A DNA stretch of 64,000 nt from Mytilisepta virgata (GCA_028015205.1 CM051520.1:11318501-11382500); one strand, 5' to 3'. Shown: positions 46,877 through 59,891, counted from the first letter of the stretch. The notes: generated from the letters alone by a model not told the origin. Made by a program: numbers and translations.

Positions 46877-48140
46877 TCACTCAGTAATCAGATAGCAAGA
46901 AAACATTGATCTGTTTTCACCGTAAATTCCCTCAATGTTATCTACATGTTTCACGTAAACTCTGTCTCCTTTCTTCAAATCCACCACGACATTGGAAGTT
47001 CCTGTGGAATATCCTGTTCCGAAAGACATAACGGTTGCTTCGTTGTTTTTCCAAAGGTAGCAATGTAAATGTGCATCTTGTTGAGACATAACTGTGTTTG
47101 AAATAAAGTAAAGCCCCGCTCTTGGTGCAGTAAATACTCCAGTACTAGGGTTATATGAGGAACCAGAGTTCAGCCAAACTTTGTCAAATTTTAAAACTTC
47201 GTTTGCATTAAGGGTTTTAGATTTCGAGAGAGATGCTGTAAAGGCGGGTCTGTCCTGTGATCGTCCTGGTTCTACAATGTAAATGATTAATGAATTGTGT
47301 TGTTTTTTTTAAATATATAAAATTGCAAGAAGTTTATCTACATACGACAGGTCCAACGTTGTAGAATTGCCCTTTTTTTTTATTAATTTTAATTTTCATA
47401 TAATAAATAATAGTAATTTTATAGTATAATTTATGAAATGAGAAAATCGAAAAACCAAAATCAGTTATATATTGAGAAAAATATCAAGTCACGAAGTTAT
47501 TCAGAAATTTGACACCAAAAAGAAATTCAAAAGTTGAAAATTAAAATATTGTAGTTTACGTTCCATAAATGTAGACAAATCTCTTATTTGTCTTCAAAAT
47601 TCTATGCACATTTTTGAATAAACGATCAATTGACACCACAATTCGTCATACATTGCCCGGGGGTACGACCTGCATTTGGCATGGAAATCTTGATCCATTA
47701 AGAGCATTTATTGTAGATTTCCCTGTCTGTAGCATTAATGTACATAATATCACAGATAAACGCTTTTGAAAATATATAAAAAGTTTATATAAAATTCCAT
47801 TTTTGAAGTTTTGAATGTCTTCTTCTGTAAAAGGATATTCGATTTTCCTGGTTTTTTTCATGTAATAAACCTCAATTATTTTAAACCTACCGTATCCTAT
47901 GTCGTCAATGACAGCTTCTTTTATTTCGGGAATCCTCTCATCAGTAGTTTTATCCACTGTTGTCTTGATGTAAGTCTTTATTGCTGTGTTTAGTTTGGTG
48001 GTATCAAACATGGCCACTAGTGGCATCTGTGTATTATCTATCAGAGGAACTTCAATTGTTGAATTATCCACGTCTCCTGGCTGTGCATATGTTGTCATAA
48101 AACTAGACACAACAAACAGACAAAACCAACAAGATACCAT
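46877..48140 (-). CDS. Secreted C1q-domain protein A, 2 exons, 214 aa
   Basis: Exon 1 is 48140-47891, donor GTAGGT, phase 1; exon 2 is 47271-46877, acceptor TTGTAG. The product starts with a signal peptide (MVSCWFCLFVVSSFMTTYA), a short region with IEVPLIDNTQMPLVAMFDTT and a helical stretch. A globular C1q domain (about residues 90-213) follows, with FTASLS, VLKFDKVWLN, YNPSTGVFTAPRAGLYFIS and MFSCYLI near the end, the usual C1q beta-strand signatures. Bivalves have very many such proteins, used as soluble pattern-recognition or agglutinating factors. There is no collagen region. Reading through the donor gives a 164-codon frame that should be ignored. Confidence 0.9.
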
Positions 48141-49197
48141 TGTCCGTTGTTTTTTATCTGAGGCCTTTGTTCAAATGTTTTGCTCTTATTAAATTTACGC
48201 TTTTATCAGTTCCGTTCGACAGATTACAATTGGCAATTAAAAACCGCTCTACTATTGGTTAAGCATAATCCTTAATTTGTTCTTATATCATTTCATATCA
48301 AGTAATAAAATTCTACTAAGGCCACACTAAATTAATTTTTTGTTAATTGGATTTTTGGATGGCAAAAATAAATAATTAATAAAAGCTAATGATAATTGAA
48401 CTATACCGTAAAACCAAAACTTATTCAGTTATAGGCCAAGCATATCTTGCTCAACGCTGAATTACCCAGATGAGAAACCGAAAGTAGTTTATAGACCTTT
48501 AGAATTGGAACAGACCTGTAAGCACTGGTAATGTAGACACACAAATATCGTTAAATAATAATTAGTGATGGCCACAATTGTTTTAAGTTGTGACGTAACT
48601 TTTTTTGGATCTTAACGATGAAGAGTCAGTTATGCAGTTGTATATTTCCCCTTAAAAATTGTATAGTTTACCCCCTTTTCCATGTATAGGATTGGTTTAT
48701 AAGCAGTGGACACAGAGACTTGTGATATCAAATTTTAAGATAGATCTAAGAACCTATTGTTGTTAAAAGATTTTCGTTAGCGACATTAAAAAATCTAAAA
48801 ATATCGGGTGCTGAAATGAAAAAAGATAGGTTAGAGTTGCTCTGATTTTCTTTTATTCAAATCCTGGTAAATAAACAAAATGAGAATAAAACAGAAATAA
48901 ATAAATAAATAAATATAAATAATGTATAAAATACATCGATTTAAAGACTGTTTACCCGAAAAATGAGGACAACATGGATATATTCTTTTCCGAATAAGTG
49001 AGGTAAATATTCAAAAAGTCGAATTGTAAGGATGCATTTGGAAATATTTTATTTAAAAACATGTACAATATAGTTATATTTCTTCTTACAATTGCATCCT
49101 TTAATGATATATACATATGTGAATTGATCAATAGCATTTTGTAGTCGATTGTCAAATGATGACCCTTAATATCATAATCTGAAATGTTCATTCGCCT
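48141..49197. other. Intergenic in C1q cluster
   Basis: Upstream region of C1q gene A; AT-rich, with an (AAAT)n run near 48897. No other feature recognised. Confidence 0.5.
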
Positions 49198-49593
49198 ATC
49201 AAATAGCCAGAAAACATTGACCAATGTCCTTCATAAATCCCGTCAGCACCTGTATTATCGTGCTTTACGTATATCCTGTCACCTTTCACCAAAGCCATTA
49301 CTGTATTTAGTGTATACCAGCCGAGTACTCTCTTCTATTTCCATATGACTCGACATTTGATTCGTTATTCCTCCAGAGGTGACAATGTAACTGTCGCCCA
49401 TGATTTGACATAACTGTATTTGAAATGGAATATAAACCAGTCTTAGGTGCTATGAAAACACCAGTAGATGGATTATAGTGTTGGCCAATGTTAAGCCAAA
49501 CCTTATCAAATTTTACTACCTCAAGTGAACCAAGAGTCGTCGAATGTGTAAGGGATGCTGTGAAGGTAGGTCTTTCTGCTCGTCTTCCAGGTT
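49198..49593 (-). pseudogene. C1q-domain exon B with a frameshift
   Basis: A clear acceptor (TATTTTAG) and a C1q exon begin EPGRRAERPTFTASL and run through VVKFDKVWLNIGQHYNPSTG to YSAG. There, compared with exon C, two extra bases at about 49311-49317 shift the frame and give an early stop. The shifted frame then continues as YTLNTVMALVKGDRIYVKHD and ends GYLIGE, so the rest of the domain is preserved. No first exon with a signal peptide was found upstream. Likely a recent pseudogene, unless the frameshift is a sequencing error. Confidence 0.82.
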
Positions 49594-51480
49594 CTAAAAT
49601 ACCGAAAAGAATATTTAAATGACCGAGAAAAGAGATACTAGTTAACTCGTGGTATGAATTTAAACTTTTTGAAAACAAAGGTGTGTAACTTGCGCATAGC
49701 TCAGTCCTTATATGAAACTTTATTGATTTTGCAACCCAGGACCACGATTCCAAAAATCAAATGTTTTCATATGCATACATATACTCTTAGCTGTCTGTCC
49801 GATATTGTTTTCAGATAAACATTCCGTGAAACAAATTGTGATGCAATAAATGCAGGGCCGTAACTACCGTTGAGGCAGACGAGGCAATTGTCTCGTCTGA
49901 ATTTCTGGGGAAAAAATAATAATAAGAAAAAACAAAAGGAAATGGAGAAAGCTAGGCATGCAGGGGTAGAAAACATCCTTGCATTTTCATATCAAGAATT
50001 AAGTAATGCATACTTCAAATATTTCAACTACGTTAGGTATCGAAATCTCTGCCTGATTACCATCTCCAGTACACCGGAATTTGGTTCTGCAATTATTAAT
50101 TTCCCGCGAAAAAGTCTCTTTCAGAACAAGTTCGGCCGTCAGAGATTTTGGTTTCCCAGGAGAAGACCAATTTCAAAATTGTGGCACAAGAAAGGTCTAA
50201 CTTGCATTCACAGACTCTTTGGGCTTTATTAAAGTGTGTTATTTTTAATGAAACGTTGACCACTCACACTTGTCCCGCTTTTTTTACTGTCCTACTGTAA
50301 ATGGATACGTACAAAATTCGAGGCAATTATCTGTCAGCCGGCTCTGATAGCCTAATGAAGTTCTTCATACTGTAACTATGTAACAAGATTTATTTCTAAC
50401 CCTAATATTAATTTTACTTAAGTAACCCGCCAGTAGAAAGTGAAATAAGAGTTCTTTTTGCAAAAAAGCCAACACAAATATTTTTCTATTGACAACATAG
50501 CCGTACTCAAAAGAAATTTTTTCTTTAGCAGATTGCCAATGTTGAACTGCTATTGTTTCAGTGCCCTATATGCTAACACCAGTTCAATGATTATTGCAAT
50601 TAAGTTGATGCTTCCACCGATGTACACACTTTCCCGATGGTAACACTAGCTCTATGTTTATTGCTACTATTAAATAGAGGCCTCTGCTGGTGTAGTATAG
50701 TCCCTCGTGGTGTATGACACAAGTCTTACCCTTATTGCTATTACTGTTTGGATTTCTCTATTAGTGAAGGCAATTTTGATATTGTTGTAAAGTAAAACTA
50801 ATTCTTTCATTTAGAATTTAGGGCCAAGGTTGTTTTGTAGTTCTGTCCAATCAGTTTCTGGTTTTATACGTGTGTTTATTTCCTATCGGAATATTTTCTT
50901 CAACATTTAGCTAATTAATTCCGTTCTTAAGTAATACCCATCAGAATTTGAGTAAATAGACACATACCAATACATAGCATCAAAATTGTATCGTAGAATT
51001 ATTATTTCTAGATTCCAACTTTTTCCAAAATTCTTAAAAACTTTAAAAATTCCCAAATGCCCATCTGTTTAAGACCATAACACAATGGACTATATATGTA
51101 TATGTGTTGCATATCCATTAATACAATATGTATTCTCAGACTACTAAAACTGTCTTTGATATGAAACCTGATGGTTTTAAAACTCTGCGATACATGTCCG
51201 AACATATAGATGTTTTGAATAAAAACAAAATATTAATTAATAGGAAATAGTGAAGAAGGCTGATAGTATTTTTTAAAATCGTTTAATTTTATTTTTAAAT
51301 TAATTTAAATCGGTATATTGGAGCTCTTTGCAGCTTATCAAATAGTTACCCCTCGAGATTCCTCTAACATCAAACGTAATTTTGTTCTCTTTCCATTGAC
51401 CGTTGGACAAAAGAGCACCTTTCCATTGATCGTGGGACAAAAAAGCATATTTCACAAATAAAACTGGATATCTTGCAGTT
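49594..51480. other. Intergenic in C1q cluster
   Basis: A 120-codon plus-strand ORF (49870-50232) is present but has no recognisable domain and a composition like its surroundings. Nothing else was recognised. Confidence 0.4.
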
Positions 51481-51481
51481 T

Positions 51482-51641
51482 ATTATTACTATAGTAATAA
51501 GAGTTGTTTTGAAGCAATTTATCGGTGTATAAAAGAGACCGATTCACTCACAAATTGAATTAGTTTGTAAGTGACCTGATCAAGTTTATACACCGATAAA
51601 TTGCGGAAAAAAACTCTTATTCACTTATAATTCCGTAATAA
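51482..51641. mobile_element. Small fold-back element (~160 bp)
   Basis: Two arms of about 75 bases, such as AGCAATTTATCGGTGTATAA (left) and its inverse TTTATACACCGATAAATTGC (right), meet near 51558 with mismatches. The outer ends contain TTATTAC / GTAATAA. The layout is that of a MITE or snap-back element. Confidence 0.75.
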
Positions 51642-53712
51642 CTATATTTAAATGAGCGGTTTAAAATGGCACTCTTTTATTAGCTCACATATTCATACAC
51701 TGAACGCCATTTATCGGAAACTTATAGATCGCAGACGTCACGTTGTCGACAATCAAAGTCAAAATTAAAAATACTGACCGTATTGGAATTATTCATCATT
51801 ACAGTACGACCTATGTATTTATTCACTTCCATCAAAAACTTGTAATTCTGTCACAATGAAAATGTGTATGGTTTTAAGTAATCTCCCCTAATTATCTATA
51901 ATACTAAATTTACGAATTAGCCGAATAGGCGGCAAAACGCGCGGTTTAAAATAAACAATGTATGGTTCAGATTATAAAGGTTATTATCGGATTTGACAAT
52001 CTGCATTTATAAATGTAAACTGCAGTTTTATTTATGTGCAAATGGAATTTTTATGCACTTTTCCGATATGAATTCTCCCAACATATCCTTTAGAAGGTTC
52101 TCGAATGCACCATTTTAACACATTGATTTAAATAAATAAGTATGCACATATTTTAAATGTCTTTCTGTTTGAAATTACGGAAAAAGAATAAAACAAATTA
52201 AAAACATTCTCCTTCGAGTGGGATGTTTCCGCTTCATGGATTGTTTTTCTACAATAACCAATTTCTCCTAACTGTAAAGGTTATGAACTTTGAAGATTAT
52301 GAAGACGTAAGGTAAAGTTCAGAGGAATTCCTAACTGTTTTTTGGATTGCTCGGATGTTTACCTTGCACAAAGTGATAAAACCAACCATTAACTATTTTC
52401 ACATTATTTGTTATTTGACCTGTCTAAATATATCTCTACCATACAACTCTCTGTAAGCCCTAGATAAAAATATTTTTAACAAATGGTCATCTTTATCATT
52501 AACGGCGAAATTTATCTTGGACATCTTTGATAAATATAAACGTGGACAGCACACGCAGCCACACACTAAAAATGCTTTTATCGTCTGATTATTGGATATA
52601 TTTGTGAATTAAGCCTCACTTGCCCTGCCCATGATGGCAATGGAACAATTGGAACAATTATTTTCCAAAAATTTGCTCTACCAAACTCACGGCATCTTTT
52701 GAAAAATTCATCCGCCACTAAGGAAATGTTTACTTTCATATTTATTCTGAAGGAAAAAGGTAATGCACTATGAAATGTGTATTAAATGAACTTTTCATCA
52801 AGTTCCAGTTCAGAATTAATTTTCACAATAAAAATATTGACAATTTATGTGGTTGTGTTTTCGTCATGGATTTTGACTTTGATGGAACCTTAAGGTCCAT
52901 TCTGGTAATTCTACGTGGCATACAGTCTACTTCATCAGTGGATACATCTTCGGTAGTAACGAACAGCCGCAAATGACAATTGGGTCGCGTTGACCTACAT
53001 TTCACGCTTCATTGACTTTGGTTAAAGTTTGCATTAATATCCATTTCTGGAATACTACATCATACATAGACATGAAACTATCAGTTGATACCACCTACTT
53101 GACAAGAAAGTTTACGGGAAGCCAACCACAACATCCATATTGAGTTCCTGTTCCATGAATAACATGGCCGCAACAACTTTTTATAGTCAATATGGCCACC
53201 ATAAAAAAAATGGTTATTTTCCCGCGCCCGCGCGGGTTCAATGTCTAGTTTAAAATAAGTTTGTTACGGCTACGGCCCAATGCAATAAGTCAATTTTAGA
53301 GGAAGCTTGGGCTACGTTAAAAATAGAAATCTACGCGACAAATCTACCCAAATTTCCTCCAGTGTTAAATACAGCATTGTAAAAATAAACATTAAATTTC
53401 AAGATATCCACCTCGGCAAATGGTTTTACACAAGAGTGTCTTTGTCCGTTGTAGTAAAAGATGAATGTTGGAAATTCAATAAATGCCTTAAAGGCACACC
53501 GAAATAAGAGGCAATGGCATATTTCTTATTTGTCATTTAAAGTTTAAAATCTGAAATTAATAACAACAAAATATGGTAATCTATTTTTTTCAATCCACGA
53601 AAATTAAGTTCAAGGAAAATGACTATCACGCAATATGTTTAGTAACCAGAAAACATGCTCTAAAGCAAAATGTTTCAAACTTTATTTGCTCACTCGGCTC
53701 TCATGTTTATTC
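51642..53712. other. Intergenic in C1q cluster
   Basis: AT-rich. A GC patch (cccgcgcccgcgcggg) lies at about 53220, and phrases such as 'tcaatatggccaccat' suggest an old repeat at 53150-53215. No gene recognised. Confidence 0.4.
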
Positions 53713-54112
53713 GTTTTTAAATACCCAGAAAACATTTATCGATGGTATCCATAAATCGATTCTCTATTAGTATTTTAATGTCTTACGTATATCCGGTCAC
53801 CTTAGCTTTCACTAAAGCCATCACTGTATTTAGAGTACCAGTGGAGAAATCTACTCCAGTCGATCCGACATTTGATTCGTTTTTTTTACAGAGGTTATAA
53901 TGTAAATATTGTGCTCTGTTTGACACAATAGTGCTTGAAATAAAATATAGACCCGTCTTCGGTGCTGTGAAAACACCATTAAATGAATTATAGTGTTTTC
54001 CAATGTTCAACCGAACCTTATCAAATTTCACCACGTCATGAAATTCGAGAGTCCGTCGTTGTTTGTGTGATGGATGCTGTGAATGCAGGTCTTTCTGCGT
54101 TTCTCCCAGATT
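53713..54112 (-). pseudogene. C1q-domain exon C, decayed
   Basis: After the acceptor TATTTTAG the reading ESGRNAERPAFTASITQTTT is followed by a frameshift near 54037. Then VVKFDKVRLNIGKHYNSFNG to FSTGTLNTVMALVK is read, followed by a 5-base insertion (near 53803) and in-frame stops before the final strand MFSGYLK. The exon is closest to exon B, so B and C look like a tandem duplicate pair that have both degraded. No first exon was found. Confidence 0.85.
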
Positions 54113-54322
54113 CTAAAATAGTTTTCAAAGTAAGATGTTATGACATAGAAACGTGAACTTACACAGCAACAATGTAACCGGAATGAGACCGTTAGCCTAA
54201 TTTTCCTGTAACTTGTGAGCGTTAGTGTTAATTTTCACGTATTTTATTGAAAAAAACATACTTCGCATAGGTTGGTCAAATGGAACGGATATATAGTTTT
54301 TTATTGCAGTTATGGGGGCTCG

Positions 54323-54502
54323 AACACAAATTAAAGGTATAGAAACGGTTAAATGTGGTCGACCCACATTAAGATCGACAAGTCGACAGCTCTGTGAATC
54401 GACTCCTAAGTGACCTTAGGAGTCGATTCACAGAGCTGTCGACTTGTCGATCTTAATGTGGGTCGACCACATTTAACCGTTTCTATACCTTTAATTTGTG
54501 TT
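54323..54502. repeat. Perfect palindrome, 88-bp arms, 4-base loop
   Basis: The left arm 54323-54410 and right arm 54415-54502 are exact inverse complements; I compared all 88 positions. The loop is TGAC. The arms carry several GTCGAC motifs. A direct copy of the arm's inner part (CTTAGGAGTCGATTCACAGA...) follows at 54504-54536. No ORF or known element ends. Confidence 0.97.
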
Positions 54503-55019
54503 CCTTAGGAGTCGATTCACAGAGCTGTCGACTTGTCAACATTTGTGTGAGTCAACCTCTAAGATAATAAAGTCGACTTTTATAAACGAGACATAAGACA
54601 AATCGAGAAATTACTACACAGCGCGACTGGGTGACAAGTCGACATGTAGACAGATTGTCCTAATGTGATTAGTTTCAAGTTATACTAATGTCAATAGAAC
54701 GCATTTACTGCATTAACTGAATAATATGGATATACAGTGTATGGATAATCTTTCTCCTGTTCTTGACGTGTTTAATCGATGGGGTAAAAATACATAATAT
54801 TTTTAACCACTTCCCGGTGAGTAAATTTCTACGTGGGAATTACCGCCGTTTTTTCTAGAGTTATTGGAACGATAAACTAGAGAAGTCCCGAAATGACGTC
54901 TATGTAAACAAGAGTGGACACACAAAAATGTCGTATATTTCTAATGAAAGTAAATGCTGTCAGACATATTGCATACAGTATTCGAAAAAAAGGCCAAAAC
55001 ACAAAACCTTAACTATAAC

Positions 55020-55345
55020 CACTGAACCATGAAAATGAGGTCAAGGTCAGATGACACCTGCCAGTTGGACATGTACACCTTACAATCCTTCCATACACCA
55101 AATATAGTAGACCTATTGCATACAGTATTCGAAAAAAAGGCCAAAACACAAAAACTTAACTATAACCACTGAACCATGAAAATGAGGTCAAGGTCAGATG
55201 ACACCTGCCAGTTGGACATGTACACCTTACAATCCTTACATACACCAAATATAGTAGGCCTATTGCATACAGTATTTGAAAAACAGGCCAAAACACAAAA
55301 ACTAAAACTGAACCATGAAAATGAGGTCAAGGTCAGATGTTTTGC
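55020..55345 (+). repeat. ~147-bp tandem modules, 2.2 copies
   Basis: The module CTGAACCATGAAAATGAGGT to '..gcatacagtattcgaaaaa' is present from about 55021, 55168 and (partly) 55311. It resembles modules of the F1-F4 type but has no hairpin head. Confidence 0.85.
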
Positions 55346-55829
55346 AAAGTTTTTTTTCAAATTTATTCCTGTGTCTTTCTATCAATTGTTTTAATTGCAA
55401 CAATTAGAATTTCCGATGGGCTGAGTTTTGCGATTATCTAAGCACTCTCATTCTCTTATTATACAACACACAGACACTGTCGGAAATCCTCTAATACTAA
55501 GAGCACTAGCCAAAAAGGAAACACCCACTGTAAACTAATTTCATTTTATTTACTGACAAATCAGACGTTCTACCCAAAACAAAATCACTTGAACATGTCA
55601 GCGGGTGAAATAAACTCTTAGCAGTCTAAGTCGCTTCATTCTCATTCTATATTCTATTTTAAATCTTAAATCCCTTTTCAGAAATATATGCAAAACTAGA
55701 GGGACGCAGTGGGAAATGATAGCTATCCAGGCACTCCCTTCATGTCGAATCAATGTGGACCAATTTCACAATTAGATATTTGAATATGGGCCCCAAGATT
55801 TGAAACTGAATAAAAATTCTAAAACCTTA

Positions 55830-55950
55830 TTATGCATCTACATAAAATGTATGACATAGAAATAAAATGCACAAAGTTAAAATTGAACAAGGTGTTCAAA
55901 TCACAAGGAAAGTATGACGGACAGACAGACAGACGGACGGACGCACTGAC
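55830..55950 (-). repeat. Relic with ACGG/ACAG microsatellite, related to 60770-60880
   Basis: The sequence 'catctacataaaatgtatga..aaataaaatgcacaaagtt..' followed by 'aatcacaaggaaagtatgacgg' and (ACAG/ACGG)n is similar to ~60770-60880. A CGG-type microsatellite joined to a conserved flank is also what the hairpin-headed families show in the opposite orientation. Confidence 0.6.
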
Positions 55951-56642
55951 AGCAAATAATTGGGTGTGACAACAGCTTCTCCAGAAGAATACTCGCCACA
56001 TTGCAAGTATACAAATTCCAGTCAAGTGTCATGTTTGCAATTAAGCAAAACGTAAATACTAACTTCAGATATCTCGTCTCCTTTGTACTGATTAATCCAA
56101 TCAAACTGAAATGCTCAATCTCCGTTAAATTTACATACAGCCTGTCTGCCCAGACTATATCAGTTTTGAATTCATTGTTCACAACAGGTTTTCATGACTA
56201 TTTTTCTTTCAAAATTTTTTATTAACATTTTTTTTACGACAAACTAGTTTCCTGGCAAATAATTCCCCCTACAAATATAACAGAATGAGGGTCATCGTAG
56301 ATTTTACTGGATTTAAATATATAATGGAAGGTTACACGAATAAATGGTTGTAAGCATTTAGGTCAAAGGAGAAAATTGTTGAAAGACACCAAAGGTTTAG
56401 GTTTTCTAAACTACGAGTGTAATTAATACATTTTATTTCAAATTTTTACATGATTTAGACAAAAGCAAAGTTAGAACGGGCTTAAGTACACTATCAAATT
56501 AGAAAAATAAAATAAGTATCAAGTTTGTCTAGTACGAAAGCAGATGTGCAGACATATGTTTATTTGTGTTAAATTATAAAAAAAATTGGTATCATTCAAT
56601 GGAATCAACTATTTTGAAATCTCAACATAAAAAAAATAAACA

Positions 56643-58412
56643 CTATAGGCGTATCAGATACCCCGAGAAAACTGACCAATGGTTTCCGTAGATTCTTTCA
56701 TTGTTGTTTTGTTTGATACATACTCGATCCCCTTTATTTAGAGCCATGACACTATGAACTGTACCGGTTGCATAATTCTCAGCGCCATATATCTTCAGGC
56801 GGTTTTCTCCGTTCTTTGTGAGGTAACATGTTATGCGACCATCACCTGAACCTGCCATTAAAGTAGCTGAAAAGGAATAAAGCCCAGTTCTCGGCACCGT
56901 AAAGATACAACTATTTGCATCATAATTGTTTCCTATGTTTAACCATACTTTGTTAAATTTAACAGCTTTATTATGTCCAATACTTCCGGTCTTTGTAAGC
57001 GAAGCTTCAAAGGCTGCACGCTCTGCATCTGAAATATATAAATATAAATACAAATGCGATTCATTTATTTTATAATTCTCTTCCAACTTAGAAAATTACA
57101 TATAATACCTTTGTGTGTCCGTGGCGTATCAAAAGTTGTAAACTAAAAGATATTTATTGTGAAAAAAAGAAAAAAAATTTCCCCAAAAATTATTTTGTGA
57201 AGAAATATCTAAAACAAATGAAATCTAAAAAAAACGCACAGTGCGTAAAGATTCGAATTAATCTGTAGTACAAAATCGTTTATCTGTACTTCTCTTTAAA
57301 ATTTTACAAAAAATTACTTATAAAGAAGACGTAGGTCCTGTATGATCAATTTCGCAAGCCGAAAAAAGCCAAACTTAAAGAAGAATCTATGCCGAAATAA
57401 TCAAAATAGCAAAGCAATAAGTCTAAGAACAGAGCCATGAACAAGAGAGATATTCATGCAATAAGTCTAAGAACAGATCCATGAACAAGAGAGATATTCA
57501 TGCAATAAGTTTGAAAAAAGACTAACAGTGAAGGCACTAACATCATGGAAGCACGTGGGTACAATATGTATAGATTATCGGGGTTTCTACACATTGATAT
57601 CGTAAAATAACAGCCTCCAGCCATAATATGAAGCTTTTTGGCGAGATAAGAGATTCATATTGTGTCAAGCGGCTGATATTTTACAAATTCTGTACATTTT
57701 AATAGTCACTCTTGTAAGACATTTTTTACGCTTTGTTGTCCTCCTAGGGGTCAGCTTGCTAACGGCTGCTGTCACATTGTGACGTCGCTAATAAGTCCAG
57801 GGTGCGTTCAGTATGGTAACTAATACGTAGGGCTATGTAGCTTTTTACTATTTAAAAACTTGGCTAGCCTAGCTGCTACGTAAGGCCAGATAGCCCTAAA
57901 AATTCATTTCGCTAAATTACAATGATCTTTTGAAAGTCTTAAGATATAACCACCATGTTGAATAACGGATTCCAATGCCAACACGATCAAAAGGTAAATA
58001 AACATATCATTTGAGACAATGAACAGGTTATTGCACAGAAAGGTGACCCTCATTTCCATTTATTTAATAATTTAACATCTTCTCACATAAATATAAAAAC
58101 AAAATCTGTCTTACCAAAAACCATCTCTTCTAGAACAGCATTTTTTATCTGTGGAACTATATCTTCCATACTCTCGTTTATTTTAGTCTTGATAGACTCC
58201 GTTAGTGCACGATTGATATTTGTAGTATCAAACATTGCAATGAGTGGCATTTGCTGATTATCTATAAGTGGAACTTCCACTTGAGTACTTGCATTGTCTT
58301 TTGCTCGCACTATAAACGCGGTAAAGCACACACGTGCTATTTCCAATATTATTTTATTAAACATATCATAAACGTTCAATATGGTCCTCCTTCGTAGACA
58401 CAGATTTCTCAC
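56643..58412 (-). CDS. C1q-domain protein D, 2 exons, up to 227 aa
   Basis: Exon 1 is 58412-58115 (donor GTAAGA, phase 1) and exon 2 is 57028-56643 (acceptor TATTTCAG). The first ATG gives a charged leader. The ATG at residue 17 (58364) gives MFNKIILEIARVCFTAFIVR, a better signal peptide, so that start (211 aa) is favoured. Exon 1 contains VEVPLIDNQQMPLIAMFDTT, the same signature as gene A, then a helix (about 60-90). Exon 2 is the C1q domain: AAFEASLT, AVKFNKVWLNIGNNYDANS, VPRTGLYSFSATLMAG, VFSGYLIRL. It shares gene organisation with gene A at about 10 kb distance. Confidence 0.9.
57414..57512 (+). repeat. 44-bp tandem duplication in the intron of C1q gene D
   Basis: GCAATAAGTCTAAGAACAGA starts at 57414 and again at 57458, with a third partial copy at 57502. 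The two full units differ at one base, so the duplication is recent. Confidence 0.9.
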
Positions 58413-58572
58413 GAAAGGTCAAAACATGTACTTATAAATTCTACTCTTACCAAAAGTATGGAAATATCAGATAACAGGGGAAGAAGCTTCTTACTTAACA
58501 ATAATTTACTTCATTAAATTGAGGCATACCAATTTACCAATGTTTAATTAATACATGTATATGAATATTAAA

Positions 58573-59891
58573 AACCAAGGAGTTTCAGAGAGCTGAGCCT
58601 GTATCGTTCACCTGGCATGAAAAACATTTTTATTGGTGTACCTCAAAGAGAGAAGTCACTTCTTCCTATCATTATGAAGTGTGATATGCCTTGTAGGAAC
58701 CAAATTTTTCTTCATCAAGGTCGTTCTACTTACAGGTCAGCATATTCTATTCGGTTCTCCAGAAGATTTTTGCATGTATTTTCCATAGAGTCTTATGTTA
58801 ACCTAAGTCCTCTGCTGAATGCCATTTTGAATTAGGGATCGGCACCAGAGTAACAACACTTAGTGAGCACTTTAAGAGGAACATTCAGATCATGTTTGGT
58901 TTCAAGAAATTCTGCGGTTCTATAATTTTATTAAACCAATTTATGCTGGTTCCCTCCCTTGTACTTAAATTGTTGGCTTTATGTGTTCAGTTAATAGTGG
59001 CTCTAAATAGTGACCTCTAAGATCTGCATGCGCTGTAGATTGTTTTTATATGTCATAGACACTTTCCATCAAGTTTGGCTCTATTTGGCCAATCAGTTTA
59101 AAGATTTTTTTTTTTAAATCATTACCAATCAGAAACAAGAATTTCCCATGGCGGCCATGTTTGTCGCCTGATCTGGACAAAACGAGGAAATTTGTAAAAA
59201 ACCTCCAACAGATGCTTCCAGTCAAGTCTCGTTCCCTTTGACCAAGCGGTTTTAAAGAAGAAGATTATCAACCGATGAAAGACAAGAACTGCCCATGACG
59301 GCCACGTTTGTTGTCTGATCAGGACGAAATGAGGAAACTTTGTATAGAACCTCCCAATTACATGCGTTCTGTCAAGTTTCTTTCCATTTGGCCAAGCTAC
59401 TTAAGAGGAGGAGCAGATTTTTTTTATATACGCCAATAAGTAACAAGAACCGCTCATGGTGGCCATATTTGTATTCTGATCGGGACAAAATGAGGAAACT
59501 TTATAAAGTACCTCCTATATATGCTTCCTGTCAGGTTTCGTTCTATTTGGGCAAGCGATTTCAGAGGAGAAGATTCTTTTATATTAGTCTATCAGAAACA
59601 AGAACTGCCAATGGTGACCATATATGTACTCCGATCGGGATGAAATAAAGAAATTTTTAAAGAACCTCCCATCGATGCTTCCTGTCAATTGTCGTTCCAT
59701 TTCCCCAAGCAGTTCCAGAGAAAATGACGAAATGAGCAATCTTTATAAAGGACCTTACATGGATGCTTCCTTCGAAATTTAATTCCATTTGGCCCAGTGG
59801 TTTCAGAGGAGAAGATTAAAATGTGAAAAGTTAACGGACGACGGACGCCAAGTAATGACAAAAGCTCACATGGCCTTTGGCCAGGTGAGCT
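58573..59891 (-). mobile_element. F3-family element, reverse orientation, diverged
   Basis: Read on the minus strand, it starts AGCTCACCTGGCCAAAGGCC (inverse of 59891 leftwards). A GTC tract and ~150-base modules ('gaggtt.tttataaag', 'ctgaaaccgctt.gccaaat.gaac', 'atggccgccat') follow, and the tail is CCAGGTGAACGATACAGGCT. The final CTCTTGTT is degraded. It is closest to F3 copy 2. Confidence 0.8.

Noticed and set aside
49870..50232. 120-codon plus-strand ORF in the C1q cluster
   Set aside because: No domain, signal peptide or splice context, and basic low-complexity composition; it may be chance in this AT-rich region.
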